Shown: positions 28,580 to 35,722 of the stretch, in pieces
How the letters are laid out: each line of letters starts with the position of its first letter
Numbering within the stretch: the stretch's first letter is position 1
Position numbers and translations under genes: made by a program
The notes under the pieces: model-generated
The model's database searches: none
What the model saw: only the letters and a program-made list of their open reading frames with translations
Told to the model about the DNA's origin: nothing
Assembly (NCBI RefSeq): GCF_036030735.1
Contig: NZ_CP107928.1
Coordinates: 4,464,001-4,528,000, forward strand
Length of the DNA: 64,000 bases
Reading direction: 5' to 3'
From: Streptomyces sp. NBC_00425
Lineage (GTDB): Bacteria; Actinomycetota; Actinomycetes; Streptomycetales; Streptomycetaceae

Positions 28580-29440
28580 TCAGGACAGCTGGATCAGGCC
28601 ACGGAGCAGGTCCCGGCTCTCGTCCGGTCCGGGGCTGTCCTGCTGCAGTTCCTTCAGGGCGAGCTCGTACTGTGCGACGTCCTCGCGCTTGTCCAGGTAG
28701 AGGGCGCTGGTGAGCTGCTCCAGGTAGACCACGTCCGACAGGTCGGACTCGGGGAAGCTCAGGATGGTGAAGGCACCGGACTCGCCGGCGTGCCCGCCGA
28801 AGCTGAACGGCATCACCTGCAGACGGACGTTGGGCCGCTCGGAGATCTCGATCAGATGCTGGAGCTGCCCGCGCATCACCTCGCGGTCGCCGTACGGCCG
28901 GCGCAGCGCCGCCTCGTCGAGGACGATGTGGAGGTCGGGGGCGTTCTCGGCGACGAGGTACTTCTGGCGCTCCAGGCGCAGCGCCACGCGCCGGTCGATG
29001 TCGGCGGCGCTCGCGCCCCTCATGCCACGGCTGACGACGGCATGGGCGTACGCCTCGGTCTGCAGCAGACCGTGCACGAACTGCACCTCGTACACACGGA
29101 TCAGGGCGGCCGCGCCCTCCAGACCGACGTACGTGGGGAACCAGTTGGGCAGCACGTCCGAGTAGCTGTGCCACCAGCCCGCCACGTTGGCTTCACGGGC
29201 GAGGCCGACGAGCGCGTGGCGCTCCGCGTCGTCCGTGATGCCGTACAGCGTCAGGAGGTCTTCCACGTCACGGGTCTTGAAGCTCACCCGGCCCAGTTCC
29301 ATCCGGCTGATCTTCGACTCCGACGCCCTGATCGAGTATCCCGCCGCCTCGCGCGTGACGCCGCGGGCCTCACGCAGCCGTCGCAGTTGCGAGCCGAGCA
29401 GCATCCGCCGCACCACCGATCCGGGCTCTCCCGCGCTCAC
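28580..29440 (-). CDS. XRE-family regulator with DUF5753 domain (WhiJ-like)
   Basis: About 286 aa, GTG start with GGGGAGG upstream. The N-terminal helix-turn-helix (LLGSQLRRLREARGVTREAAG, SESKISRMELGR) is followed by the DUF5753 sensor-like domain (residues 90-275) with YEVQFVHGLLQTEAYA and LQVMPFSFGGHAG. Streptomyces carries many such proteins, usually beside a DUF397 protein and an anti-sigma-like ATPase, controlling development and antibiotics (WhiJ/AbaA-type loci). Both partners are present downstream here, with a shared upstream motif that may be this protein's operator. Confidence 0.93.
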   Translation of the reverse strand: MSAGEPGSVVRRMLLGSQLRRLREARGVTREAAGYSIRASESKISRMELGRVSFKTRDVEDLLTLYGITDDAERHALVGLAREANVAGWWHSYSDVLPNWFPTYVGLEGAAALIRVYEVQFVHGLLQTEAYAHAVVSRGMRGASAADIDRRVALRLERQKYLVAENAPDLHIVLDEAALRRPYGDREVMRGQLQHLIEISERPNVRLQVMPFSFGGHAGESGAFTILSFPESDLSDVVYLEQLTSALYLDKREDVAQYELALKELQQDSPGPDESRDLLRGLIQLS

Positions 29441-29656
29441 GTTCGCCAGCCTCCCCAACCGTCCTAGGGGCCGCAGTCTGCCACTAAAACACTTCGAGCA
29501 GTACTCGTCCGATTACAGAGATGGAACGAATCCAAAGCATACGCACAGCGCGATGCGAAGGAAGAGTGAGGAGAAAGCAAGAGAAGTGGCGGTGATGGGA
29601 GAGAAGTTGGCGGAAAAAATGGCCAAGAAGCGGTACGGGCAGGTCCATTTCGGTCA

Positions 29657-29673
29657 CGTGCACGTGCATCTGC
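29657..29673 (+). promoter_or_regulatory. 17-bp motif upstream of the ATPase gene, copy 1
   Basis: CGTGCACGTGCATCTGC, 84 bases before the ATPase start. An identical 17-mer in the same orientation relative to its gene occurs upstream of the DUF397 gene (30708-30724, minus strand). It contains GTGCAC/GTGCAT half-repeats. The surrounding 317-bp space (29441-29757) is less GC-rich than the genes and otherwise shows no convincing coding region. Confidence 0.65.
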
Positions 29674-29757
29674 CCTTGCATCCGCAGTGCGCATCAGAAA
29701 CCATGGTCCCGCGCCACCGCTGCATCGCAACGACCGCGAATCCCGGGAGTGCCTCGC

Positions 29758-30261
29758 ATGGGGACGAATGGATCGACCATGCTCGAGCCGTTACGGCAGG
29801 GCCTTCCGCCGCTGGATCCCGCGGCCGTGTCCAACGCCGCCTCCTGCGCCCTGCCCGCCCGCTACGAAGCGGTGCGCGAGGCACGGCAGTTCACCAGGCG
29901 CACCCTCGGCCAGTGGGACGTGGGCGACCGGTTCGACGACGTCTGTCTGGTCGTCTCGGAGCTGGTGACCAACGCGCTGAGACACGGACTGTCCGACGAC
30001 GTTCCGTGCACCCAGGACCAGGTGCATCCGCCCGTGCGGCTGCACCTGATGCGCTGGACCGAGCGGCTGGTGTGCGCGGTGCGCGATCCCAGCCACGACA
30101 GCCCCCTGCCGCAGGAGGGCGAGGACTTCTCCGCGGAGTCCGGACGCGGACTTTTCCTGGTGGACTCCTTCGCCGACAGCTGGGGCTGGCAGCCGCTCTC
30201 CGGCAGCCTCGGCGGCAAGGTCGTCTGGGCGTTGTTCCGACTGCACACACCCGCCGAATGA
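29758..30261 (+). CDS. Anti-sigma-factor-like ATP-binding protein (HATPase_c_2)
   Basis: 167 aa from the ATG at 29758 with GGGAG nine bases upstream. GHKL ATPase fold of the RsbW/SpoIIAB type: N-box CLVVSELVTNALRHG, G1 region VRDPSH, and G2 box SGRGLFLVDSFADSWGW. Streptomyces has dozens of these, many paired with XRE-DUF5753 and DUF397 proteins as here. It may act as an anti-sigma or regulatory kinase; the partner is unknown. Confidence 0.9.
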   Translation: MGTNGSTMLEPLRQGLPPLDPAAVSNAASCALPARYEAVREARQFTRRTLGQWDVGDRFDDVCLVVSELVTNALRHGLSDDVPCTQDQVHPPVRLHLMRWTERLVCAVRDPSHDSPLPQEGEDFSAESGRGLFLVDSFADSWGWQPLSGSLGGKVVWALFRLHTPAE

Positions 30262-30268
30262 GCTAGCA

Positions 30269-30310
30269 CGGCCCGCGTCGACGCCCTGGTTCTACGCGCG
30301 TTGCGGGCCG
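30269..30310 (+). terminator. Terminator candidate after the ATPase gene
   Basis: CGGCCCGC / GCGGGCCG, 8-bp stem with a long 26-nt loop just after the ATPase stop. Confidence 0.4.
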
Positions 30311-30326
30311 GATTCCACCGATAGGT

Positions 30327-30343
30327 CCGGCGCGGGGCGCCGG
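30327..30343 (-). terminator. Terminator candidate of the DUF397 gene
   Basis: CCGGCGC-GGG-GCGCCGG, perfect 7-bp stem with a 3-nt loop, 11 bases after the DUF397 stop. Confidence 0.6.
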
Positions 30344-30353
30344 GGCAGGGGCG

Positions 30354-30614
30354 TCAGCTGCCGATCAGGTGGTCGAACTCGCCGTCCTTGATCCCGAGGA
30401 GCATGGCCTCGATCTCCGCGCGCGTGTAGACGAGCGCCGGGCCGTCGGGAAAACGCGAGTTGCGCACCGCGACGTCACCGCCCGGCAGTCGCGCGAACTC
30501 CACGCAGGAACCCTGCGAGTTGCTGTGCCGGCTCTTCTGCCAGGCAACCCCGTACAGCTGTGTGGCCGTCATGCCGTTGTACACGTCGTGCCCCCCGTCA
30601 ACGTGGTGGTCCAC
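30354..30614 (-). CDS. DUF397 protein (WhiJ-associated small regulator)
   Basis: About 86 aa, GTG start with GGGAG six bases upstream; a start at the GTG of VYNGMTA is also possible. The DUF397 core is WQKSRHSNSQGSCVEFARL, then VAVRNSRFPDGPALVYTRAEI, ending in GEFDHLI. DUF397 proteins work genetically with a neighbouring XRE-DUF5753 protein, probably by binding it and relieving repression. On the minus strand a TATGAT box (30682-30677) is a good -10, with the 17-bp motif just upstream of the -35 region. Confidence 0.92.
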   Translation of the reverse strand: MDHHVDGGHDVYNGMTATQLYGVAWQKSRHSNSQGSCVEFARLPGGDVAVRNSRFPDGPALVYTRAEIEAMLLGIKDGEFDHLIGS

Positions 30615-31397
30615 AGGTCGCTCCCTGGTGGTGCACTGGCTTGCGTGGCCATTGGTGCCGTTGTCAACTGTCCCGGATCATAACCCCGTTCATATGCAGT
30701 CGCATGAGCAGATGCACGTGCACGCGCGGTGCCTGGGTGGTTACAGCTGTGACGCCTGCTTTACCGACGTCGTTCTGTGCGGCCGGGCGTCTCGAGGTGC
30801 TCCGGAAGGTCGTCCGGATCGAACTACTCGTGTACGGGGACAGACGCGCGCCGGGCCCTTCGTGTTCCGTCGGCGCGGAAACGACATGGAATCGGATCGC
30901 CTCGCCGGGATCGGCGCGCCGGCCGCGGGGGCCGTCCCGGAGCGGCGGTTCCGGCGGACGCCCGCCGTCCGCTCGGGCCGGCGGGCGGCGGCCCGCGGGG
31001 CGGTCGCGCCGCGATGCGTCCGCGGCCCGACCGGCGGGACGCCACCCCCGCCCCTGTGGTGCCCCGCAGCTCCCCCGCTCCTCGTCGCACCACGACGACG
31101 GCCACCCGCCCCCGCGTACGACGCGGAGGTCGGCGCGGGGGCGGTGCGGGGTGGCCCGGCGCATCAGGGCGAGGTCAGCTCACTGCCGGGGCCGGGATGC
31201 GCCGATCGGCCAGAGCGACTAGACGATTGGCGGGGTATCTGCTCGTACAAGTGCGTGATACGTCGTACACAGGACGGTGGACCGGCACTACGGAAGGCGA
31301 CGCATGCACACCGGGGCCGGGTGGACGGTACCGACGTGTACAGGACAGGTGTGCGCGCCCGGGGCCTGAGCGGTGCGTGGGGCGCCCGGGGCGCGGG
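30615..31397. other. 783-bp region without a convincing gene
   Basis: All long open frames here are arginine/proline-rich and look like composition artefacts. The segment holds the DUF397 promoter and the second 17-bp motif. It also holds one tiny frame worth noting: ATG at 31304 to TGA at 31369 (21 aa, MHTGAGWTVPTCTGQVCAPGA minus its last residue or so), with GGAAGG six bases upstream and two cysteines. Nothing else is recognisable. Confidence 0.5.
30708..30724 (-). promoter_or_regulatory. 17-bp motif upstream of the DUF397 gene, copy 2
   Basis: Minus-strand CGTGCACGTGCATCTGC, identical to the copy at 29657 and 94 bases before the DUF397 start. It lies just upstream of the probable -35 region of a promoter whose -10 is TATGAT at 30682-30677. 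It is a candidate binding site for the XRE-DUF5753 protein. Confidence 0.65.
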
Positions 31398-31634
31398 TCA
31401 GCGTGCGGCGGCGTACGGGAGCAGGGCCATCTCGCGGGCGTTCTCGACGGCTCGGGCGAGTTGGCGTTGCTGCCGGGCCGAGACGCGGGTCACCCGGCGG
31501 CTGCGGATCTTCCCCCGGTCGGAGAGGAACTTCCGCAGCAGGTCGGTGTCCTTGTGGTCGACGTAGGTGACGCCTGCCTGGTCGAGGGGGTCGGGTCGGG
31601 CCTGGGCGGGCTTGCGCTCGGGTTTGCGGGGCAT
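31398..31634 (-). CDS. rpsR: 30S ribosomal protein S18, C-minus paralogue
   Basis: 78 aa, ATG with GGAGG nine bases upstream. The S18 core is [51 protein letters not shown]. No cysteines, so it is the zinc-independent form. It is last in a coupled minus-strand operon (rpmG-rpmE-CobW-like-rpsR) controlled by a Zur-box-like site. It replaces the zinc-containing S18 during zinc limitation in the model established for actinobacteria. Confidence 0.95.
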   Translation of the reverse strand: MPRKPERKPAQARPDPLDQAGVTYVDHKDTDLLRKFLSDRGKIRSRRVTRVSARQQRQLARAVENAREMALLPYAAAR

Positions 31635-31638
31635 CGGG

Positions 31639-32787
31639 TCAGACCTCCAGGAGGGTGTCGAAGGCGGGCGGCAGCCGCTTCCAGGCAGTGCGGCCGGCGG
31701 CGTACTCGGCGTCGGTGAGCAGGCAGGACTCCAGGAGCCCGGCGAGGCCGTCGCGGTCCAGTCCGGGGGATGTGAAGACCAGGTGCTGGCAGCAGTCGCC
31801 GTGTTCGGGGTGCCAGTCGAGGGCGGCCGCCGCGCGGCGCACCGGCGGGACCAGATCCCAGGCCGCGTCCGGGAGGGACGCCAGCCACGGGCCGGCCGGC
31901 TCCACGCACAGGGCGCCGCCCGCCGCGTCCCAGTGGAGCAGCACGTCGGGCTTGTCGGCGAGCCAGAACCGGCCACGGCTGCGGGCGGCCGCGCAGGTCA
32001 GGTCCTCCAGCGCCGCGTACAGCCGTTCCGGGTGGAACGGCCGGCGGCGGTGCCAGACGAAGGTGCTCACACCGTGCGCGTCGGCCTCGGCGGGGAGCAG
32101 CGCGCAGGCGGGATGCTGGGCCGCGGCGGCCGCCTCCGCGTCGAAGCCGGCCAGCACCGCGCCGGCCAGCGGCGACCGCGGGTCCGCGCGGTCGCCGGGC
32201 GCGACCCGGATCCGGCGGGCCGTCGGGTGCAGCTGCGCCAGCAGCTCGCGGTCCTCGTCGTCGGCCTCGCCGGAGTCGACGACGGCCAGCACGGGGGCGT
32301 ACTCCAGCTGCCGCGCGAAGGTGTCGGCGACGGTGCGCCGGTCGGTGGCGGCCGCGGCGAGACCGCAGTCGGCGAGGTCGTCGCCGTTGCCGAGGCAGGG
32401 CAGGAGCAGCGCCGGATCGACGGCGGTGACGACGCCGGTGACCGTGAGCCCGCCGGCCACCACCACCTCGGCCATGGCCTTGGGCTCGACGGAGTCCCAC
32501 AGCTCGACGACCGCGAGGCGGGTGACGCCGTCGTCGGCGAGGCGGCGCAGCTCGGGCACCAGGTCCTCGCGCAGCGCGCAGCAGGCGCAGTCGTCGACCA
32601 GGGGCGTCTCCCCGGCGGAGAGGATGCCGGTGGCGTCCCTGACGGTCCGTACGACCGTGCCCGCCGCGGCCGTCGCGAGGTCGTGGTGCAGGACGACGCT
32701 GCCGGGCACGTCGGCGAGCAGGCGCGCGACCGTCGCCCGGCGGGCGTCGACGTGCAGCCCGCCGACGATCACGACCGACAGGCTCAC
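31639..32787 (-). CDS. CobW/ZNG1-like protein of the Zur cluster with degenerate P-loop
   Basis: About 382 aa, GTG start overlapping the rpmE stop. The overall layout is that of COG0523 (CobW/YciC) zinc metallochaperones: a metal motif CACC (residues 67-70, in [12 protein letters not shown]), [15 protein letters not shown] and a CobW C-terminal domain (about 260-370, [32 protein letters not shown]). The nucleotide loop that normally reads GxxGxGKT is [12 protein letters not shown] here, without the GKT/S. GTP binding in the usual way is therefore doubtful. A role in zinc homeostasis is inferred from context and family. Confidence 0.88.
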   Translation of the reverse strand: MSLSVVIVGGLHVDARRATVARLLADVPGSVVLHHDLATAAAGTVVRTVRDATGILSAGETPLVDDCACCALREDLVPELRRLADDGVTRLAVVELWDSVEPKAMAEVVVAGGLTVTGVVTAVDPALLLPCLGNGDDLADCGLAAAATDRRTVADTFARQLEYAPVLAVVDSGEADDEDRELLAQLHPTARRIRVAPGDRADPRSPLAGAVLAGFDAEAAAAAQHPACALLPAEADAHGVSTFVWHRRRPFHPERLYAALEDLTCAAARSRGRFWLADKPDVLLHWDAAGGALCVEPAGPWLASLPDAAWDLVPPVRRAAAALDWHPEHGDCCQHLVFTSPGLDRDGLAGLLESCLLTDAEYAAGRTAWKRLPPAFDTLLEV

Positions 32788-33038
32788 GCCCCGCCCTGCT
32801 TCCCGTAACGCCGCTCGAAGCGCTCGACCCGGCCGGCCGTGTCCAGGACGCGCGCGGTGCCGGTGTAGAAGGGGTGGCTGACGTCGGAGATCTCGACGTC
32901 GACGACGGGGTACGTGCCGCCGTCCTCCCACTCGACCGTCCGGTCGCTGCTCATGGTGGACCGGGTGAGGAAGGCGTGGTTCGCGGCACGGTCGCGGAAG
33001 ACCACGGGGCCGTAGGGCGGGTGGATCTCGTTGCGCAT
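32784..33038 (-). CDS. rpmE2: 50S ribosomal protein L31 type B (zinc-independent)
   Basis: 84 aa. Type B L31: [20 protein letters not shown] at the start, then [33 protein letters not shown]. It lacks the CxxC metal site of the primary L31. GAGGAG precedes the ATG. The stop overlaps the CobW-like start and the gene begins 4 bases after the rpmG stop, so it is translationally coupled within the zinc-starvation operon. Confidence 0.96.
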   Translation of the reverse strand: MRNEIHPPYGPVVFRDRAANHAFLTRSTMSSDRTVEWEDGGTYPVVDVEISDVSHPFYTGTARVLDTAGRVERFERRYGKQGGA

Positions 33039-33042
33039 GGGT

Positions 33043-33207
33043 TCAGCGCTCCTCTCGGAAGTCGACGTGGCGGCCGGCGACGGGGTCGTACTTGCGCAGG
33101 GTCATGCGGTCGGGGTCGTTGCGGCGGTTCTTGCGGGTCACGTAGGTGAATCCGGTCCCCGCGGCGGACTTGAGCCTGACGACCGGACGGAGTTCGTTGC
33201 GAGCCAT
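33043..33207 (-). CDS. rpmG: 50S ribosomal protein L33, C-minus paralogue
   Basis: 54 aa, short but unmistakable: [19 protein letters not shown] at the start, then [21 protein letters not shown], ending HVDFREER. The cysteines of zinc-containing L33 are absent. It is the first gene of the minus-strand arm, directly adjacent to the Zur-box-like sequence (13 bases from the ATG), so repression would block both arms at once. Confidence 0.95.
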   Translation of the reverse strand: MARNELRPVVRLKSAAGTGFTYVTRKNRRNDPDRMTLRKYDPVAGRHVDFREER

Positions 33208-33220
33208 GCTGCTATGTTAC

Positions 33221-33235
33221 TGAAAATGAATCCCA
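33221..33235. promoter_or_regulatory. Zur-box-like operator between rpmG and rpmB
   Basis: TGAAAATGAATCCCA matches the Streptomyces Zur consensus as I recall it (TGAAAATGATTTTCA) at 12 of 15 positions. The left half-site is perfect and the right half degenerate. It sits in the 62-bp divergent space between two C-minus ribosomal protein operons, where zinc-loaded Zur would repress both directions. Confidence 0.82.
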
Positions 33236-33269
33236 TTAGCGATAGCGCTCCAGGAGAGGTACGTCACCC

Positions 33270-33506
33270 ATGTCCGCGCACTGCATGCTGACCGGCGCCC
33301 GGCCCGGCTTCGGCAACCGCATCTCCCGCTCCCACCGGCGCACCTCGCGCCGCTTCGACCCCAACGTCCAGAGCAAGCGGTACTGGCTGCCGAGCGAGGG
33401 CCGGCACGTACGGCTGCGGCTGAGCACGAAGGGGATCAGGACTGTCGACGTGATCGGCGTCGAGGCGGCCGTGGCGCGCGTCCGGGCACGGGGGGTGCGG
33501 GTCTGA
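33270..33506 (+). CDS. rpmB: 50S ribosomal protein L28, C-minus paralogue
   Basis: 78 aa, AGGAGAGG upstream. [19 protein letters not shown], then [21 protein letters not shown] and [15 protein letters not shown]. Only one cysteine remains of the CxxC...CxxC arrangement of zinc L28. It starts the plus-strand arm of the zinc-starvation cluster and is coupled to rpsN (TGATG overlap). Confidence 0.95.
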   Translation: MSAHCMLTGARPGFGNRISRSHRRTSRRFDPNVQSKRYWLPSEGRHVRLRLSTKGIRTVDVIGVEAAVARVRARGVRV

Positions 33507-33811
33507 TGGCGAAGAAGAGCAAGATCGCGAAGAACCAGCGGCGCCGCGCGATCGTCGCGCGGTACGCGGCACGGCGGGCCGAGCTGAAGCAGACCGTCCG
33601 GCGGCCGTCGTCGACGGACGCGGAACGGGAGGCGGCGCAGAGGGAGTTGCGTGCGCAGCCACGGGACGCCAGTGCGACGCGGGTACGCAACCGGGACCAG
33701 GTGGACGGCCGGCCGCGCGGGTACTTCCGGACGTTCGGGCTGTCCCGGGTGGGCCTGCGGGAGCACGCGCACGCGGGACATCTGCCGGGGGTGCGCAAGT
33801 CCTCCTGGTAG
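33506..33811 (+). CDS. rpsN: 30S ribosomal protein S14, C-minus (long) form
   Basis: 101 aa, ATG overlapping the rpmB stop. The long, zinc-free S14: [41 protein letters not shown] and [17 protein letters not shown]. It would replace the CxxC-containing S14 under zinc limitation. Last gene of the plus-strand arm. Confidence 0.96.
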   Translation: MAKKSKIAKNQRRRAIVARYAARRAELKQTVRRPSSTDAEREAAQRELRAQPRDASATRVRNRDQVDGRPRGYFRTFGLSRVGLREHAHAGHLPGVRKSSW

Positions 33812-33928
33812 TCACAGGCGGTTCCCGGGCCGCCCCCCGGTCGCTCCCAGGCCGCTGCCAGGGCTTGCTGGTAGCTTGCTGCGGTCCTTGAGGTCCAGGT
33901 TTTTTCGGTCCTAGCTCGGGAGCTTGCA

Positions 33929-34450
33929 GTGACTTCGGCGATCTTCTCGCGGGGTGCGTCCCGCCGTCCGGTGCGGGCCGCCGCGCTGGCCGCCGCGTTG
34001 GCGGGCGCGCTCGCGCTGACCGCGTGCAGCGGCGACAAAGGGTCCGGCGACGGCTCCCCCACCACCCCGGCGGCGACGGCGGACGGGGGCGGTTCGAGCG
34101 GAGCCGCGGCCTCGCCCTCCGACTCCGTCTCCGCCTCGGACGAGCTGGAGGGCAGCTGGCTCGCGACGACGGACGGCAAGGCCGTCGCCCTGATCATCAC
34201 GGGGAAGCAGGCCGCCCTCTTCGTGACCGGCGGGAGCGTGTGCAGCGGGACCGCCGGCAAGGAGGCGGGCATGCGGATGATCCATCTGACCTGCACGGTC
34301 GGGAAGGACGACCGGACGACCGGCATGGTCGGTTCCGTCGACGCGAAGTCCCTCGAGGTCACCTGGACGGGCGCGGCCGGCAAGGAGACGTTCACCAGGG
34401 CGGAGGGCGGCCAGTGGCCGTCGGGTCTGCCGACGGCGGGGATCGGATAG
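33929..34450 (+). CDS. Secreted lipoprotein, unknown function
   Basis: 173 aa, GTG with GGGAG eight bases upstream. Lipoprotein signal: basic start, hydrophobic AAALAAALAGALAL, lipobox LTAC (cysteine about residue 33). A Ser/Gly/Thr-rich linker is followed by a small beta-rich domain (residues 72-170) beginning LEGSWLATTDGKAVALIITG, with two further cysteines that could pair. No enzyme family is recognised. Confidence 0.82.
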   Translation: MTSAIFSRGASRRPVRAAALAAALAGALALTACSGDKGSGDGSPTTPAATADGGGSSGAAASPSDSVSASDELEGSWLATTDGKAVALIITGKQAALFVTGGSVCSGTAGKEAGMRMIHLTCTVGKDDRTTGMVGSVDAKSLEVTWTGAAGKETFTRAEGGQWPSGLPTAGIG

Positions 34451-34508
34451 CCCGACGGACGCCGGACGGACGACCCGGACGGACGGCCAGATCGGACGGC
34501 CGGGTCGG

Positions 34509-34547
34509 CGACCCGGACTGGCGACCCGGACTGGCGACCCGGACTGG
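34509..34547. repeat. 13-bp tandem repeat, three copies
   Basis: Three exact copies of CGACCCGGACTGG in the 220-bp space between the lipoprotein gene and the end of the MarR-type gene. Confidence 0.8.
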
Positions 34548-34596
34548 CGGCCCGGGCGGCGGATCGGTCGGCGGCCGGACCGCCCGCGCGGGGCCT

Positions 34597-34671
34597 GGGC
34601 CTGAGGGGTCTGGGGCTGAGAGGTTTGGGCCTGAGGGGTCTCGGCCCGCGGCGTCTGGGCCCGCGGTGGGT
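34597..34671. repeat. 15-bp imperfect tandem repeat, five copies
   Basis: Five units of the type GGGCCTGAGGGGTCT (copies 1 and 3 identical, others diverged), ending at the stop codon of the MarR-type gene. Intergenic minisatellite of unknown role. Confidence 0.65.
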
Positions 34672-35480
34672 TATCTCCGCGGGGTCTCTTCGCGGGCCTG
34701 AGCCGGGGCGGCGGCGGCCGGCGTGGGGGCTGGGGCTTCGTCCGTGCCCGACCGCGCTCGCGTTTCGGCGGCGGCTTTCGTGTGGAGCACCGCGCGGGCC
34801 TGCTCCGCCGCCCGGACGGTGCTCTCGCTGACGAAGTCCAGGAAGCGGGCGATGTTCTCGAGGCGGGCGGCGGCCGGGGTGGCGGGGCCGAGGATTCCGA
34901 CGCCCTGCCGGGCGATGTCGATCACATGGGTGAGCGCCCGGGCGCTGGCCAGCATCGACTGGTACCAGACGTCGTCGTCGACCACGTACCGCTCGCGTCG
35001 GCGCTCGTCGCGCTCCCGGCGGACGAAGGCCTGCTCCTCGAGGTACGTGATCGCCTTGGAGACGGAGGCGGGGCTGACCTGGAGGCGCTGCACGAGATCG
35101 GACGCGGTGAGGCTGCCCGTGTCGGTGAGGGTGAGGCAGGCCATGACCCTGGACATCATCTTCGGCATGCCCGAGGCCATGAGGACGGTGGTGAACGCCT
35201 CCTCGTACTCACGCACGGCCTCGGCGTCGCGTCCATGCGCCTGCGGGAAGGTGTCCGGCCCGCGGGGCGCGACCTGCCTGCGGCGGTGGGCCCGGCGTTC
35301 GGTCGCCCGGTGGGCCAGGTCGGCGCGGTAGGCGGTCGGGCCGCCGTTGCGCATCACCTCGCGCGTGATCGTCGAGGTGGGACGGTCGAGGCGTCTGGCG
35401 ATCTCCGCGTAGGCGAGGCCGTCGGCCAGCCCCGACGCGATCTGCTGACGTTCCTGCTGGGTGAGTCTGCCTCCCGGCAT
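34671..35480 (-). CDS. MarR-type regulator with N-terminal IS30-like helix-turn-helix
   Basis: About 269 aa from the ATG at 35480 with GGAGG six bases upstream. Residues 5-45 (LTQQERQQIASGLADGLAYA, EIARRLDRPTSTITREVMRN, GG) match the HTH_38 domain found at the start of IS30-family transposases. No transposase catalytic domain follows. Residues 85-180 form a MarR/GbsR winged helix (SRVMACLTLTDTGSLTASDL, VSPASVSKAITYLEEQAFVRRERD). The tail is Ala/Pro/Glu-rich. It is divergent from the DUF4097 gene across a region dense in GTTGC/GCAAC motifs. Confidence 0.87.
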   Translation of the reverse strand: MPGGRLTQQERQQIASGLADGLAYAEIARRLDRPTSTITREVMRNGGPTAYRADLAHRATERRAHRRRQVAPRGPDTFPQAHGRDAEAVREYEEAFTTVLMASGMPKMMSRVMACLTLTDTGSLTASDLVQRLQVSPASVSKAITYLEEQAFVRRERDERRRERYVVDDDVWYQSMLASARALTHVIDIARQGVGILGPATPAAARLENIARFLDFVSESTVRAAEQARAVLHTKAAAETRARSGTDEAPAPTPAAAAPAQAREETPRR

Positions 35481-35530
35481 CACGGCCTCCTTCGTGCGCC
35501 TCGATCTCCTTCGTGCGCCTCGGTGTCGTC

Positions 35531-35683
35531 AATTTAGCGTTCACCGACATGCATTGCAACGAACGGAGGTGGGCACGTTGCGTTGTCTTTCAGCTCGTTG
35601 CAACAAATAAAGACACTTCACCTGCATGAATGCCGATTAGAAGCAACGGACTTGTTGCCCAAGTCGAGAACGCAACGTAGCTT
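35531..35683. promoter_or_regulatory. Divergent promoters with repeated GTTGC/GCAAC operator motifs
   Basis: Minus strand: TTGCAA (35559-35554), 17-bp spacer, TAAATT (35536-35531) for the MarR gene. Plus strand: TTGCCC (35655-35660), 17-bp spacer, TAGCTT (35678-35683) for the DUF4097 gene. GTTGC or its complement occurs at 35556, 35577, 35597, 35600, 35643, 35654, 35672 and 35701. These include the palindrome GTTGCAAC and the inverted pair GCAAC-N6-GTTGC (35643-35658) that overlaps the plus -35. Autoregulation plus control of the divergent gene is the simplest reading. Confidence 0.75.
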
Positions 35684-35722
35684 TTCCCATGTCGGAAACA
35701 GCAACGAACACAGGAGAGCACG

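Noticed and set aside
30664..31222. Several 90-300 codon frames on both strands in the gap before rpsR
   Set aside because: All are Arg/Pro/Ala-rich without recognisable motifs, overlap each other in several frames, and lack ribosome binding sites.
34440..34680. Coding potential across the tandem repeats downstream of the lipoprotein gene
   Set aside because: The frame is an Arg/Gly-rich continuation produced by the repeats, with no start signal or domain.
34671..35480. Is the HTH_38 protein an IS30 transposase remnant?
   Set aside because: There is no DDE catalytic domain, no terminal inverted repeats and no target duplication. A complete MarR domain follows and the gene has a normal promoter and RBS.
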